The translations under genes and the position numbers were made by a program. From Coprinellus micaceus (lineage: Eukaryota; Basidiomycota; Agaricomycetes; Agaricales; Psathyrellaceae), in assembly GCA_951394405.1 (NCBI GenBank), contig OX596334.1:62001-126000 (forward strand): DNA of 64,000 nucleotides, read 5' to 3'. Below the pieces are notes generated by a model, which made no database searches, had not been told where the DNA came from, and saw only the letters and a list, made by a program, of their open reading frames with translations. Positions 11,730 to 24,849 of the stretch are shown here, piece by piece (within the stretch, counting starts at the first letter, position 1; each line of letters opens with the position of its first letter).

Positions 11730-13790
11730 TGTCAGTTACATTACACGAAGGAAGACCCATGTCTACGTTTTCGTGATCCACCAAGTCAACCGAATTTGAT
11801 TCAGAAATGGTTAGGAAATCGGCGGTGCAGAAACAGACACACAATTTCGAAATTGGGACCTGAAAAGAATTCGGGGGGACTTGGCTAGCGGATTCGATTA
11901 GCCCCTACCCACATGCTAAGTCTCGGTATAGCGTAGACGATGCTAAGTCCCGGTATAGCGCAGACGAAAGTGCTAACCGAGGACCCGGTCGATTAAAGAG
12001 TTACGAATTTGCCTTTTTTCCTCCTTCATACGTATACGTACAAGCCCACGTCTTCTTACGATCCCCCCCGTCCGCTCCGAAACGTCCAGGTGTCCGGGTC
12101 CTCTCTTATTCTGGAAGGATCCACCTCGCCCTTGACGGACCGACCGGTCCAGCTTTGATGTTTTCCTTTTCCTCTCCTCTCCCCTCTCGAGGAGGTGTCG
12201 CAGATCGACCCTGCTGCTGCCAATGCTGCTCGCCACTGCGAACTTATCTCACGCGCAGCGCCGAGGACAACTCCTGAATCCACTTCCCCGGGCCCCGACT
12301 CTTCACTCTTCATCCATCACACCACGCCCACCCACCCAACCTCTCCACCCGACTCCTCCCCACCACACGTCCCCCCACCCAAACCAGACACGCAGCGAAC
12401 TACACAGGAGAATGATTCCCCGTCACCACTCACCCTTCACCCAACGCATATGTACTTCTGCGTAAAACGTCTTCCACCCCAACCGCCGTCACCCCAACCC
12501 CATCCGCGTAAAAAGCCCATCACACCCCCTCGCAGATCCTCGGACTCGTCACTCACCCCCTCCTTCAAATACGATGTGGGTGGGGGGAGAGTGGATCGAT
12601 ACGGGGCAGGGAGGACAGGGGATCGGAGATCCAGCGCCCAAATTCCAAATCGGGGCTTGCTCGCCACCGGTGATGTCGTCGTCGATGGTCAGGGGGAGGT
12701 TTTAGTGTATTGGGGAAGGCGTGGGTTGGGTTGGGATGGGATCGGGACACCGGCCATCGACGTACCAATATGTCACCTAGACAAACCATCTGTCTATCCA
12801 TGAAGACAGTACATACATCTTGTACCCATAGCTGACACTGAATGGGCCGCCCCTGGTAATAATTAACAATTGCCCATCTAGACCCAGCGGCCTCCGTCCT
12901 CCTCCCTCCCTCAATCACTCGCGCCACCCCACCTTTCTCCGTCCCATTTCCGTCCGGACTCACATCGAACGTATGTATGTATGTATAAGTATTTCCCTCT
13001 TCGTTCCAGTCGTTCGCATATTAAATTCCGCTCAGAACGAGTTTTGTCTGTTTTGCGTTCGAGATGACGGCTGTGCCCACGATTCCCGATGTCATACCCC
13101 CGTTGGGCCGCCGTGGCCTCTCGTCGTGCAGCTGCAGCTGCAATGAGAGATCTTGTTCGTGATCTCAGAGAGCGATGCAGTGTCGTGCTCCGCGAAGTCC
13201 CTGTGCAAAGTAGAGGATACGGAACTTGAGCTCAGGTGAGCGCTTGAGCAACGTTGATCCTCCTTCCCATCACCCAAACGTCGGGATTTTGAAAGGCGTT
13301 TCGGGCGTGTCGATGGCTGAAGTTCAACTTTCGACCCAGAATCGGGGCCTGTGTCGACGCTATAGACGCTGATGACAGAAATTTTGAGAATCTCGTCGCG
13401 AAATTTAATATGCAAACGACTCTCAGTACGAATGTTCCAACGTTGAACTTACCTGTAACGCCACCTCATGTGATATCACAAACCCAATGGTCTCAGGTCA
13501 TACACGCCCTCCCCAAACTCCTCCAATATCGCACTCACCTACCCGTGCACTCCTATATAGACACTCTGCAACCCCAGAAGCACGCCCCACACCGCGCATT
13601 CCCCTTCAGATGCAGACCTCGCTCTCCCACCGATCCTCCACGCCACCTCCTGTCCCCACCGTTGAATGGGCACAAAGGGACAGAATCGAGCGCCCGGCCA
13701 CGCGCGGAGGCACGAGGCTTAGATCCCTCCCGACGAGCGCTTATCCCGATAAGAGCGTCCGATGCGGGGGAGAGGGGGTGCTTTATCGTG
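11730..13790 (+). repeat. Repeat family R, copy R1 (most diverged)
   Basis: Diverged direct copy of R2 (14.2-16.86 kb) and R3 (24.85-26.57 kb). Shared landmarks in order are TCTACGTTTTC...GATTCA (11,763-11,810), a GATCCCC..CGT..CGAAACGTCCAG block near 12,060-12,090, CTCGCAGATCCTCGGACTC at about 12,530, and a GAATGG...ATCGAGCGCCC block near 13,665-13,720. It contains a GTAT microsatellite at 12,967-12,985 and another at 13,803-13,825. No complete gene could be assembled. Confidence 0.6.
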
Positions 13791-14199
13791 ACAGGGAGAA
13801 TGTATGCATGTATGTATGTATGTATCGAGCGTCTTCTGGCCTCCGGTCCAAGTGCATTCATTCGTTCTAGGAGCGAGGGTAAGGACAAAATGGTTCCAGA
13901 AAACGGAGAGCTCGACTGCGGGGAATCTGTCTGTCACCCGATTCGCCGATTCAAACGAGGCTCCGCAGTCTAGTCTAATATTGAATTGGATTCTCATTGC
14001 GTGCAATGGCTACGTATCTGGCTGAATGTCGGGGAACGTGAATATCATTAGAGTGCTCTTATCGGAGCTCGGACCCCGTGCACGATGAGACGGGGGCTGG
14101 AGTCAAGTGGGAGGTTGGGCGCTTATTCCCGGGGCGGCGGGGCCGCGGTATATCGACATTCGGCGTCTTCAGTTGGGAAGTTATGAATTGGGAACTAAC

Positions 14200-16860
14200 A
14201 GAAGTTGAAGATCTGGGACGAAACCAAAGGCGCTCGCAAATACGGACGAACCAACGGAACGAGGATAGGGGTCCACAGTCTGTCCAAGATATGAAGTCCC
14301 TTGTGACCAGGCAACGAGGGGGGCATAGAACCGGGGCGAACGATGGGCAGAAAGACTGCACTTACTTACCCCTTATCCGGAACGGCCTAAGCGGATGTGC
14401 GCTATCAGAGTGCAATGACACGGAAGGAAGTCACTCTGTCTACGTTTTCTGATCCCCAAGTCACTCGAATTTGATTCAGGAAGGAAGGAAGGGAGGGAAT
14501 CCGGTGTGCAGAAATAGCCGGACATTCCGAATCCGAATTGAATTTATTCCAAGTGACATGGAAGGATGGGAGGGACATAGCTAAGCTAAAAGGTGCAGGG
14601 GGGTACGGTTGCCCGCTGGGGTCAGGTCTACGTTTGGCTTCTCACAACGCCGTTGGCCGCTGATTGAGCCGGCGATGTGTCGTAGACTGGATCCGATGGA
14701 AATATAGGGGTCGGAAGAAGCAGGGTGGTGTGTTCGGGGTCCTCCCACCTCCCCCGCGGCCAGAGCGAGTAAGGGCGTAGGCCCTCTCCCCATTGTGATA
14801 CTGACATTCAACATAGTATCTTATCAGTGTAGGTAAATTTAACCCAGCGACAAAGCCGCGAAGTCGTAAGTACACCTTCGATTTGTGCATGATTCGTACT
14901 GCCCAAAGTGCTAACAGCGCTTCGCCACTGCCCTTTGGCCCGGGCGCTTAAATTTCGGGGTGCAAGGGAACTGATTGACGGCCTCGGTGACGGTGATGCG
15001 CTTGATGACCGACGAGGCAGGGGTCTTCTTCGAATGCCGGGGTGTCTTAGTGCGACGATCCGTTGAAATACCCACCAAGGCATTTTCAGGGTCGGGACGT
15101 GCGATTCGTTTACATCTCCCCCGTCGCTCCTCCTCTGTCTCTGCCTAACGTACACTCTCTAACTTGGAGTTGGGAACGGTCGGAAAACCATTGGATTCCA
15201 GCTCCCAGCTCCATGACGGACTTCCTTCGTATTCTGGGCAGTTTCAACTCACGATAAGACCCCAGACCTCAAATGCAGAAGAAATTTGCATGAATAGATG
15301 GGCCATGATGGACGTGTGATCCCGGTACGACGAGGAGGGGTACCTACCGATGGGAGGACCCCGAACACACCACGCAGCTGCACCCGATACCCACGCGGGC
15401 CTAAATAGAGGCCCATCAGACATTGACCACGCGTTTCGCGGCCAACGGCGTTGTGAGAAGCCAAACGCAGACCTGACCCCAGCGGGCAACCGTAGGGGGG
15501 GTTAGCTACCTACCCCCCACCCAATCATGAAAATGCCATCGAAAAAAGGATCCCAGCCGAATGCCCGGTTGCCTCCCCAGGTGGGTTAGGCTTTTACCTT
15601 CTTCTCCTCGATACGTCAAAGAGCCAACCCAACTCTTCTTGAGATCCCCGACGTCCTCGAAACGTCCAGACGTCTGGTTCACGTCCGGTTCTAACTTCTA
15701 AATACTACTCATTTGAGAAGCATCCGCTCGGAGGTTGCACTTCATTGTCGACCGAGCGATGCTGTTCTGTTAGATGCACCCCTGTACAGTATCTCTGATG
15801 TTTTCTGAAGACGGGAGTCGCAGATCGACTCGGTGCGAGGATGGGAATGGAATTTCAAGTTCTTGTCGACGAGGTGCACGTTAGTGGTCCACGTCCCCGG
15901 ACCCGCTCCCCCTCACATCCCATCTCACCTTCCAACCTCCGAAGCCCCAAGGCCCCAAATCATGTGGGCTTCATATACTCCTCCAGCAGGAGTCGCATCC
16001 ATTCAAACAGTCAAACACGCCACCGCGGTGACTCCCCAACACATGTCGTCCTAGTACCTACCTATTCAAATAGACAGACATGCGGCGAACTACATGGGAG
16101 TCGCCGTTGCCACCTGAACGCGACAAACGTCAGGATGGAAAGGCAATCATACGCCTCGCAGATCCTCGGACTCAAATGCCAAGTGTACGTACACGGGGAG
16201 GGAAGGGATCGGGGATCTAGCGCCCTGGGTCCGGATTGGGACGGGCCCCTGTGGAGTTTCGACACCGATGATGTTGCCGATACACAGAGGGTTTACTCTC
16301 ATTTGAAAGCGTTGGGCTGTTATCGGGACATTCGTCATGACTGTAACAAATCGAGTTTCGTTCTGAAAATGAAAGCTGTTTCCCGCACATACCTTCGTAC
16401 CGGGTAGATTAGATATCCAAGTTCACACCCAGATGAGTCGCAGACCACCTCTGATACGCCAACTCACCGAACTACGCCTACCCATTTACCGCCTCGCCTC
16501 ACTCCCGTCCCCCCACCACCCCACACCGCCCATTGTAGCCTCGCCATCCCCTCGTCACCCTCTCACCACTTCCAGAGACGTCTCCGAAGGATCCTCCCTC
16601 AAACGCCACCTCATGTTGCCTTTCCCTTTCTCTTTATTCTTAGCTATAGTCCGGCCCGTTGAATGGGTGGGCGAGGGGATCGAGCGCCTGTGCCACGAGG
16701 CCGCGATCCCGCGCTTGGGCGCTTAATGTGATAGGAAAAGGGAGAGGCTTATCGTGACAGGTTCGAGGGGTGGAACATTCAAGGTGGGTATAGGTCGGGT
16801 CGAGTGTTCATAGGTGCCCGTAAAATTGTGCGGGGAAACGTAAATGTTCGAACGCTTGTC
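14200..16860 (+). repeat. Repeat family R, copy R2
   Basis: Direct repeat of R3 (24.85-26.57 kb), readily alignable along its length, with added sequence around 14,580-15,250. A small ORF starts MGMEFQVLVDE at 15,841, followed by a possible intron and a block reading GVASIQTVKHAT. In R2 the frame of that block is broken by a short insertion near 16,050, whereas R3 keeps it open. The shared core CTCGCAGATCCTCGGACTC is at about 16,154. I read R2 as a decayed gene copy of unknown type. Confidence 0.6.
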
Positions 16861-19640
16861 GTGTCGTTGCCCTACGTTTAGACGAAACGTTTCGCAGTAC
16901 CGTAATTGTATCCGACTCGCACGTCATGTGTGAAGGCCTTATTCCAAGTTCTACCTACGCCACCTGACTTCGAATCGTGGAGAATGAGGGCGAAGTCCAG
17001 CTCATAGTGCGTGAAGGGTAAGACCGAGCCATGTGCGCTTATTTGTTCCATCGGCGGCACAGGGCGCACCTAGCCGGTGAAGTAACGCCTGTGGGAGGGC
17101 CTCACAGCTGCACCTGCGCCGTACAAGCCATTGCAAGTCATCACGAGCTGTACAACTACCTGGCGTAATACAGCCAGCTAAGCACTTTATACACGCTCCA
17201 CTTATACGCTATACAGCTCTATCCTACTCGCAATTTGCACTGCCGCACCCCGTGAGATGTACGGGCCATACGGCCATCCAGTTCACAGTTCGGTCGTGCT
17301 AGAGGTTCACGTTGGTTCAGTATCACTCAGGCGGTGGAGTAGTCCAGAGTGGACCTACTCGGGCACGCTCGCTGGTGAGGCTGGTGCGGTGGGCGACGCT
17401 GGCTGACCACCTCGGTATAGCGTCGAGGGCAAGGAGTGATATCGATCCCGTACACTCTAGCATCTACTAATTCTACACAAGACGCGGCTCGCTCCGCTTC
17501 GCCACCTCTTGGACTTACGTTTTGGATGCCTGTGGGCTTGCCAGGCGCGCTCCCCGAGCAGTACTTCATTGGCCCAGTTGACGAGTCGATATCCGACAGA
17601 CTGACACTGGTTGTGGCCCGACGTAATGACCGCCTCTAGGTGAAGTGGGGTGCATGTAGAGCTTTATGGTGTTCGTAACGCAATGGACGTTGGGTCTATG
17701 CATGGGCCTAGTAGGCTACACATGCGACGAAGAGCGATGTTAGGAGAGGACACCCGAGTGGGATTACCTTGACGTTCTGGTGCACGAGGACTCCTCCTTG
17801 GGTCGGGAAGTACAATACAATAACAGGGGAACCGAGTTTAGTATTGGCCCCAATCCGGATGGGTTAGTCCCCCACAGGAGGACGAAGGAAGCTGAGAAAC
17901 ACTATCGGAACCTCCCAATCCCGCGTTCCTGGGCGCTTAACGCCTGTCCTCATCCTCGGGAAGCCAACCCCGATATCTCTGACCCACAGGTCCGCCACGA
18001 AGGCGTTCCCTCGTGGTGCGACGAGCTGTTCACATGGTTACGGTGAATATTTGACCCCTGGGGAAGGCGCCTAGTCGCAGAGGATCCGAGGGGCATCCGC
18101 CGAGCTCTAGCAGGTTTGGACGGAGCCCAAGGATGATGGTGGCGCACACACTCACAAACGCCCTCGACAAGTTTATCCTCCTCGAGATGGTGCGAGCCCC
18201 AGGGCCATCAGCAAGATGCTCTCCGCGTGGGTGCTGTGGCAAGGTGTGGGAGGCGTGGTGGGGCGCTCAATCGTGGTGTCAAGGCGCCACGGAGCGCCAC
18301 GCCTGCCACATTTGATCACCGGGCCACGCTTGGACTGAACCACAGAGATAATTCATACCTGAAACATCGCCTACTATTCATCTGCGCTTCGTCTCTCATA
18401 TTACCTCGTATTTCTACCGCACAGTGAAGGGCTCGTTCATCTGAGTCGCGGCTGCCACTGCCCCGCGTTGAGAATCGAATTCGCCCAAGTCACTGGAACT
18501 CCATTGGGGGAGATCAAAAGATCACGTGGTCTGTGCGCTGGCAACCCGCTCAGAACTTCGCCTTTTCCTTACTTCCTTCCATCCTCCAGCAATACCCTGG
18601 GTCCTCAGGCGTTGCTGACCACGAACGCCCTAATACTGACCCTTCTCCGCTGTGGTAAGGGTTTCTCTAGGATCCTCGACTAACCCTTTTCGACATCGAC
18701 AGCGGCACTGAATGTTGGGGGGCGAGTGGGATGCTAACTCGGGGTAACGCTGCAGTACAAGTGAGCTTTCCTCAGTTACCCGGTCAGATACCCGTTTTCA
18801 TTCACCGCCCTCAGACCAGGACGAGAACGTAATTTGCCCCAGCAGCACCTCAACATTGCCCCTCGGTCTCTGTCATCGCATACACCTACTAAGGCAGGTG
18901 TGAGGAGTAGCGCCCACCGGCGTATCTGTACCCTCGCTTCCTCGGTCTCCTGTCGTCGCAGAATGGTAAGCACATCACCCTTTCGAAAACGCCATATACG
19001 TTGCGCTCATCGACAATGCCCATTTTGCCAGCACATCGGTCTTACCGCTCGCGGGTCGTTTAGTTTGGGAAAGGGCATGTCTGGAAGAATAGTCGCTCAG
19101 TAGCCAGTATATACCTATAATGCTGTACTTTTAGTATTGACGTGAATATCATAACCTTGGAAATCAATGGATTCTGGCATTGCGGTATAAGGGATGTGTG
19201 TCCTGCTCGGGTCGTGGCTAAAGTCCTAAACGTGGGTCACACCTCCCCAATCGTGTCGTCACAATCGAACGTAAAAAAACGCTAGTCGTAATGGCGCCAC
19301 GTCCAGTTGTGGGGGTGTGGGGGCCGTGATGCGCCGTGGTGAGTGTGGCGCCACGCCTCACCACGTCCCCCCACGCGTGCTGGCTATTGCTGATGGGGAA
19401 TACGGGAAGGGAAATTAATGTTTCCCAATGACACCTGGGATGTCAATGCTCTTAATCTTGGCCTATATCAAGTGCCCGTAGCGGAGTCACGGTAAGGCGT
19501 CTTCTCCGAGAGGCCAATGAAGCTGAGGGCGAAGGTATACCTACGCGTTTGTCCGGGAGCTTCCCTCAGATCTACCATTATTATTGCCCTCGCCCTCGAT
19601 TCTTGAACCTACGATTTTCGCTGCCCATACCCCGTATCCC
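16861..19640. other. Mosaic of duplicated fragments, no gene recognised
   Basis: This stretch contains at least two fragments found elsewhere in the window. About 17,330-17,450 matches 51,050-51,160 inverted. About 17,950-18,150 matches 36,850-37,030 inverted, the latter pair conserving the peptide ILGLRPNLLELGGCPSDPL. Two GC-rich pieces (18,230-18,320 and 19,285-19,375) are rich in GGCGCCACG words. I see no exon chain that holds together. Confidence 0.45.
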
Positions 19641-19705
19641 ACGGGGCCGTGTACAGCCTCCTGCTGTATTTTGATATCCATCTACATAACTACAATTTAC
19701 CGAGG
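19640..19705 (+). repeat. Junction repeat, also at 38,262-38,320
   Basis: A 55-60 bp sequence (GGCCGTGTAYAGCC, then CTGCTGTATTYTGATA, ending AACTTACCGAG) occurs here, exactly at the edge of arm 2, and again at 38,262-38,320 just outside the element with terminal inverted repeats. It marks both places as breakpoints. Confidence 0.6.
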
Positions 19706-20060
19706 TCCTCCCCCTTTCCAATCTACCCACCACCACCCTCAATTCGCGTTCGCCTCCTCCCACCACGCACATGCACATGCGCCTCAGCCCTCCTTCTCCA
19801 CGGTCGACCTCGACACTCCGCACGGGCGCAAAGCCTTCGTCCTGCACTCGATTCACTATCTGTTTAATACGACGTACGGGGTTAGCGATGAGATGCCGAT
19901 TCCGAGTTTGTTGGCGTATGTGAATGCGGCGATGCTGGTGGATAAGTATGAGGATTTTGATACGGGGGAGGTTAGTCGGTGTGTGGGGGCGGGACGGAGG
20001 GAGGGGAGGGGGGTGAGGTTGGAGGGGGATGTTGTTAGGGTTGGGGGTGGGGGGGAGTAG
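19705..20060 (+). pseudogene. 3' fragment of the four-finger zinc-binding gene
   Basis: This copies the end of the last coding exon of the gene at 7,425-11,443 (about residues 965-1,069), in opposite orientation. It reads PPPFQSTHHH, then PHGRKAFVLHSIHYLF and DKYEDFDTGEV, with a handful of substitutions and single-residue indels and the frame still open to a stop at 20,058-20,060. All fingers and the promoter are missing, because the duplication broke at 19,705. Left of it lies the junction repeat, not gene sequence. It is unlikely to make a functional product. Confidence 0.85.
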
Positions 20061-21824
20061 GGTGGGGGGTGAGGACGTTTCTCGAGCATAGAGTGTACTT
20101 TTGTTATCTGCGGGCGTTGTTACCCGTATGTTTCCGCCTCTCGTTCCATGGTTTTGCGTTCTAGCTTTGACGTATCGTATTCTCAGTCCTTCCGTTGATC
20201 GATTGAGTCCCGCTATTTACTGTACCTTGTAACTTACCCATTGTTCATAGGACTTTCCTTCCTCTCGTCTGCGATTCCGCTTTTATTATTCGTCCTGTAT
20301 CTGTCTTGTTCCCCCTCCTATCACATGGACCCCCACCCCGCTTCGTTATAATATTATTGGTATCAACTTGTAACTTGTCGCCGTATGCACATATGATGAT
20401 CTTTTTGGTCGGCGATCTCTTCTTTCGGTGGATACCATCTCTCCGTTCAACAGACACTTGGAATGACCTGCACTGTTGAGACCTTCGGACTCTTCTGTCG
20501 GGTACTGAGCGAGACACAACTCCACCCCCTCATCGCCGCGATGGGTGCGGAGATCGAGCGCACGTACCACGAGGCCTCGATGCGCGGGGAAGTGAGGATG
20601 GCATCGTGAAGGTGTGAGGTGTGATGTGGTGGATGGGGAACCTATCGTGACATGGTGAATGTGGGGTTCGAGGGTGTGTTCTGTGGTTGGTATGGTATGT
20701 GTACCCCGTGTTCTGTTTGAATAATTACAGGGAAGAGTGGGCCGGTGCTAGGTGACCTCGCTATCCGATGACCGTGAGCCGAACGATTCTCCACTCCCCC
20801 ACAGTCAATACCCCCAACGTGCGTAGGCTCGAGGATTCCAGCTGGATACCAATATGATACTGATGTGGGTAAGGTGCTGCACAAGGGTCGCCGAGATAAG
20901 CGCCCGTCCATGCGGGCCGCTTATCATCGATCGCAAGCTCCAACAAACGAGTTCTATTCGGGAGGAAGGAGGGAAAGGGGCGGGGTCTCTCAACCTCCTC
21001 TTCCAGAAAGAATTAGTCTTCCTCGTTTCAGGGAACTGGAGGCTCGATCTGAAATTCCTCGAAGCTAGCGTTTACGTACCGCCGGTGAGGTTGAGCCCGA
21101 GGATCTGCGAGGGGTCGATTGACTTTCTGTTGCGTTTGAGGGGATATGGGTAAGTCGGAATGGAAGGGTGTATGGGCGCGGTACTGACTTGAGAGCGTTC
21201 GCGGAATGATACGAGTGGCACTGGAGCATGGCTCAGTAGTACGCCGACGCATGTCTGTTCTGGGGCTAATACCTACTCTAGCATGTGTCTGAGTCTCTCG
21301 TTTCCCGTATGGCGTGCTCTACGGAATGAAACCTTGTTGAATGACACACACACATACACACACTCCGTTCAGCCTAAGCTGCGACGAATTTCATAGATCT
21401 TCAGAAGTACGAAGTGATACCGGTTCCGCCAAGGCGAACCAACCAAACCCCACCCACTGGCACGATATAGTCAGTTCCTTCTTGGACGGGCAAGCAACAT
21501 ACCCTGACAGATGACGTTGTCGCCGGGGATCCCAGGGAGACTCGGAAACACGTTCTTTGCACAGATTAAAGAAAGGCAAACGTCTAATCCGCATGGCCAC
21601 CTCCATCTAGCGGCGTCTGGTAAGTTGAAATGCACGATTATTTCCAGTTAGCATGGGGCGTTAACTAACTAGAACGCTAAGTCCCCTGCTATCGCGTCGA
21701 AACCCCGAATTGAAATGATCCCCTGTTGTCGGTTCGTCAACATGATTCTTCGTGAAATGACTTGACGGACCAGAAGAGTCTCCCTGCGTCCTTGACGGCC
21801 TCCAAAATTCGCACACATTGCGCT

Positions 21825-21962
21825 TCAGACTGAGACTCGCGAAACTGGTGAAGATGGGGCCCATCTGGCGGGGGACGCCTTCTCTTCCCTTCTTTCACCC
21901 ACTTGTGACCCGTCATCGTCGAACTTCCGCCGAGCCTGATCCTTGAGATCCCAGACCTTCAT
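21825..21962 (-). CDS. Conserved 45-residue ORF, second copy
   Basis: Same length and start (MKVWDLKDQARRKF) as the ORF at 5,458-5,595, with roughly ten residue changes and no indel. Its function is unknown. The two copies support each other, and neither has other evidence. Confidence 0.38.
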   Translation of the reverse strand: MKVWDLKDQARRKFDDDGSQVGERREEKASPARWAPSSPVSRVSV

Positions 21963-22356
21963 TCCCTGCCCTCCCCTGTTCTCGCGGGTTTCTTATGACC
22001 AACTCCTTCTTCTCAATTCAAGACGACACTGATCAGAAGCCAAGGCAGCTCAAGTCCAACTTTGGGTGCATACGGTGTAAAGGGGCGGCCCCGGGGTCAG
22101 GAACGCGAGCTCTTCCCGTTTGAGGCTGACCGAGGGGCTCGTGAGGGAGTAAACTAAACTGGATGCTTCGTACAGGTCCAGATGGGCAATGGAACCCATA
22201 AAACATGATATTCAACCGCGATGGGAATAAAATGATCTAAGAAGAGAGAGCACTCGTAGAACACTACCCAATGTTGAGCGCTAGCACACGAAGGTGATAC
22301 TGAGAGCGACACACGTACATAATTTGCACCTCCACGGCCCACCCAACCCAGTTCGT

Positions 22357-24293
22357 CTACACCTTTCCATATCCACCATCCGAGAGGAATTCACTGATAC
22401 GCTTGACAATGACGTCCAGTCCGGAGAGCCATTTACCCAACTCTTCGTCAAATTTGTCGGAGGGTGCGCCTTGTGATAGTCGGTGATAGAAGTCAGTCCG
22501 TCTGGGCACCGCGCGGATGGCGACCTAGGATAAGGAGAGTGTGATCAGCGACGGGTCATTCAGGGGTAAATGACGCGCGAATGCCAGAATGAAAGATGGT
22601 CAAATGATGACTGGAGAGCGGCGACGGAACTCGACGGAATGGGAGAAGAATTTCAACTTGCCATAGGCAAGTCGTGGCACGAAACGGAGAAACCAGCGCA
22701 GGCGACAGGGTTGAAGCCAATACCACTATCGCCGATATGGCGATATGGTGCCAGGAAGTCGCTCTAGCTCGAACATGCGAGCGTAAACCTGGAATGCCAT
22801 GCGTGTAAGGGAAGCGGGTATCATATGCACATCCAAGACGAGTAATCCGCCGCGTTTAGTCTGTGTGATGTCCACTCTAAGAATGGACCGACGAGGTGGA
22901 GATGAAAAGGCCGTCAGAAGACACAGATGGAGATTCTATGAGCGGCTCAATCGTACCGCCCCAGAGTGGGATATGGGTCAAATGAGGGTTTCGGCGGGCA
23001 AGAAACCCACGAAAGAGTGGAGGGAGGCAACATAGGAATGAAAAACCGCGACGAAGTGAAGAACGCCGGACAGGAAGTACCGGGCAATGAGGCCAGGTAG
23101 AAGGGGTTATAGGAGGTACTTACGGAAACGACAGACCGGATGATAAATGAGTGGTGATGGCGAAGGACCTCGTCATATGAGCGTTTGAAGCATACGTGCA
23201 ATTCCGAAGAACCGTCGCTCTGCATGTTCTGCAAAGCTCTACAGGTAAACGCTAGCCCCCTGTTGGAAATCCGAAGGAAATCAGTTAGGTAGTTCCCATA
23301 AATAAAGACTCGGCGGAAAGTGAGATGGAAGTGGCGGAAGTGGGAGGTCAATGCGTAGCTATAGAGTGAATTCAGGGAAACAGGGAGAGAATGGAACACC
23401 GGAAAACCGTGCTAAGCCTATCCGATGTTCCAACTGAAAGAATAACGCTGTCTCGAAACCGGTTTGAGAAGCGCAAAGGAGGGTTAAGCACAAAACAGAA
23501 CAAGCCTCCCGAGGAAGGCACGTTGAATAAGGTAAAGCGTTCCAGAAACGGATGGCGGTCATGAAGGCGGAGCAAGAAGCACAACTTTGTCACGCACCGA
23601 ACTAATCGAACCAGACATGCGGTCGCATATTTCTGCGAAGATGATGTTGCTGACGCTGCTCCGTCAGAGGCCTCTCGGAACTCGGACTGGACGAGCTCCT
23701 CAAGCGTGCCTGAGGAGTCAGGTTGGCCTTGATAGCGACCGCGAACTCCCTAGAATGAGAGCAAGGAGAGGCATAATAGGAATCAGCGCGGATGACTTTG
23801 AGAAGGAAAGAAGCTGAGCGCCGCCCTGATATGCATGCGTCTCAGCCTTCGGGTTTGGAAGACCGCGAACGTTTATATTGCTCCTGAGGTCCATTTGGAC
23901 GAATCCGAAGACGCCAGAGCCAAAGAGGTCTAAAGAGGCGCGATGTTGGACACCGATTCGAGGAAAGGTCAGCCGTGGTTGCGTATCGATATGAGCGAAA
24001 GGTACAGCGGTGATTGAGCCCCTATTTCCTCGGTTTGGCTCTGATGAGGGGGATGAACATACCAAACATCTGCACCAGACCATCTGATGCTTCGAGGAAG
24101 GTCCCTGAGTCGATACCTGCGTCCGTAATCGGGACCTCTGCGAATGACTTCAAGGTGCGAAGGCCAGGCGGCATGATTTTTATGTTCGAAGGTCAGGTAC
24201 AGCAGAAACACAGAGTATCAGTATATCATCAGGTGTCGGATTTGCAGGTGCTTCAGCTACCTTGACGCTCTCGAAGTGTGGCTTCGCCGCCAT
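22357..24293 (-). CDS. GLTP family, copy 2, intact
   Basis: Six exons of exactly the same lengths as copy 1 join in phase to 210 residues: 24293-24261, 24147-24063, 23929-23871, 23749-23598, 23259-23124, 22524-22357. All introns are GT-AG. Changes against copy 1 are mostly conservative: E65Q-type changes in the RYQGQP segment, EASDG for EVAEG, RALQN for RAFQN, and DVIVKRISEF for DIIVQRISGF. The acidic Asp and Asn of the headgroup loop and the HHH motif are kept. The Arg in place of the usual Trp and the Gly in place of the usual Lys are shared with copy 1. It appears functional on sequence. Confidence 0.87.
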
Positions 24294-24849
24294 AGGACCA
24301 AGGTGAGAAAGGGTGGCTTGCCTGGAAGTCGCCGTGAGCCGCCGTAAGCCCCGAAACTCCTAGAAAGGGAGGTCCTGGAGTTGGCCAACTTCAAACTCAC
24401 GTAGAAGCGACCAGATAGATGCAATGAGGACGATGATTCCAGCGTGGGGACCGCGTATCGATGTGGAGCGGAACAAGCGGCGTAGCTCCATGCAACGTGC
24501 TGAACTGCGGGCCCGGGTGTACTGCCACCGTGCACGTGTAGCTAGGGCGCGTCACCGCCTCGCCGCTAGAAATGGCAGTGGCAGCGCGTGGCGGTCTGGC
24601 TCTGGCCGAGGGTATCAGGAAGGAGGGAGCAGATGTACCTACGCCGATTGACATTAAGCCAGATTATCTGTGAGGGTGTCGATGACCGTTCCGCTCTAAG
24701 GAGAGAGGGAGACGCAAAGGGGTGTCCTCTGTAGTGAGACAGGATTTTGGCTCTGTTCCTAGTTCACTGGTTGTTTGACAAGGCATTCGAGAATCTGAGA
24801 GGGGCCTGTTATGTTGTGACCGTCTTAGGGAAAGCGGAAGATATGTTCT

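Larger units (their letters stand above)
19705..24660 (-). repeat. Segmental duplication, arm 2 (inverted)
   Basis: Inverted copy of about 2,780-7,790. It carries the zinc-finger 3' fragment, the exon-like block 21,080-21,183, the 45-codon ORF and a full GLTP gene, in the same order as arm 1. Relative to arm 1 it lacks a piece corresponding to about 5,920-6,100. It directly abuts repeat R3 at its right end. Confidence 0.85.

Noticed and set aside
12967..13825. GTAT runs considered as telomere-like or CRISPR-like repeats
   Set aside because: They are short simple microsatellites without spacers, and the unit is not the fungal telomere repeat.
19285..19375. GC-rich GGCGCCACG stretch considered as an RNA gene
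   Set aside because: Only repeated words are seen, with no stable cloverleaf or conserved RNA motif.
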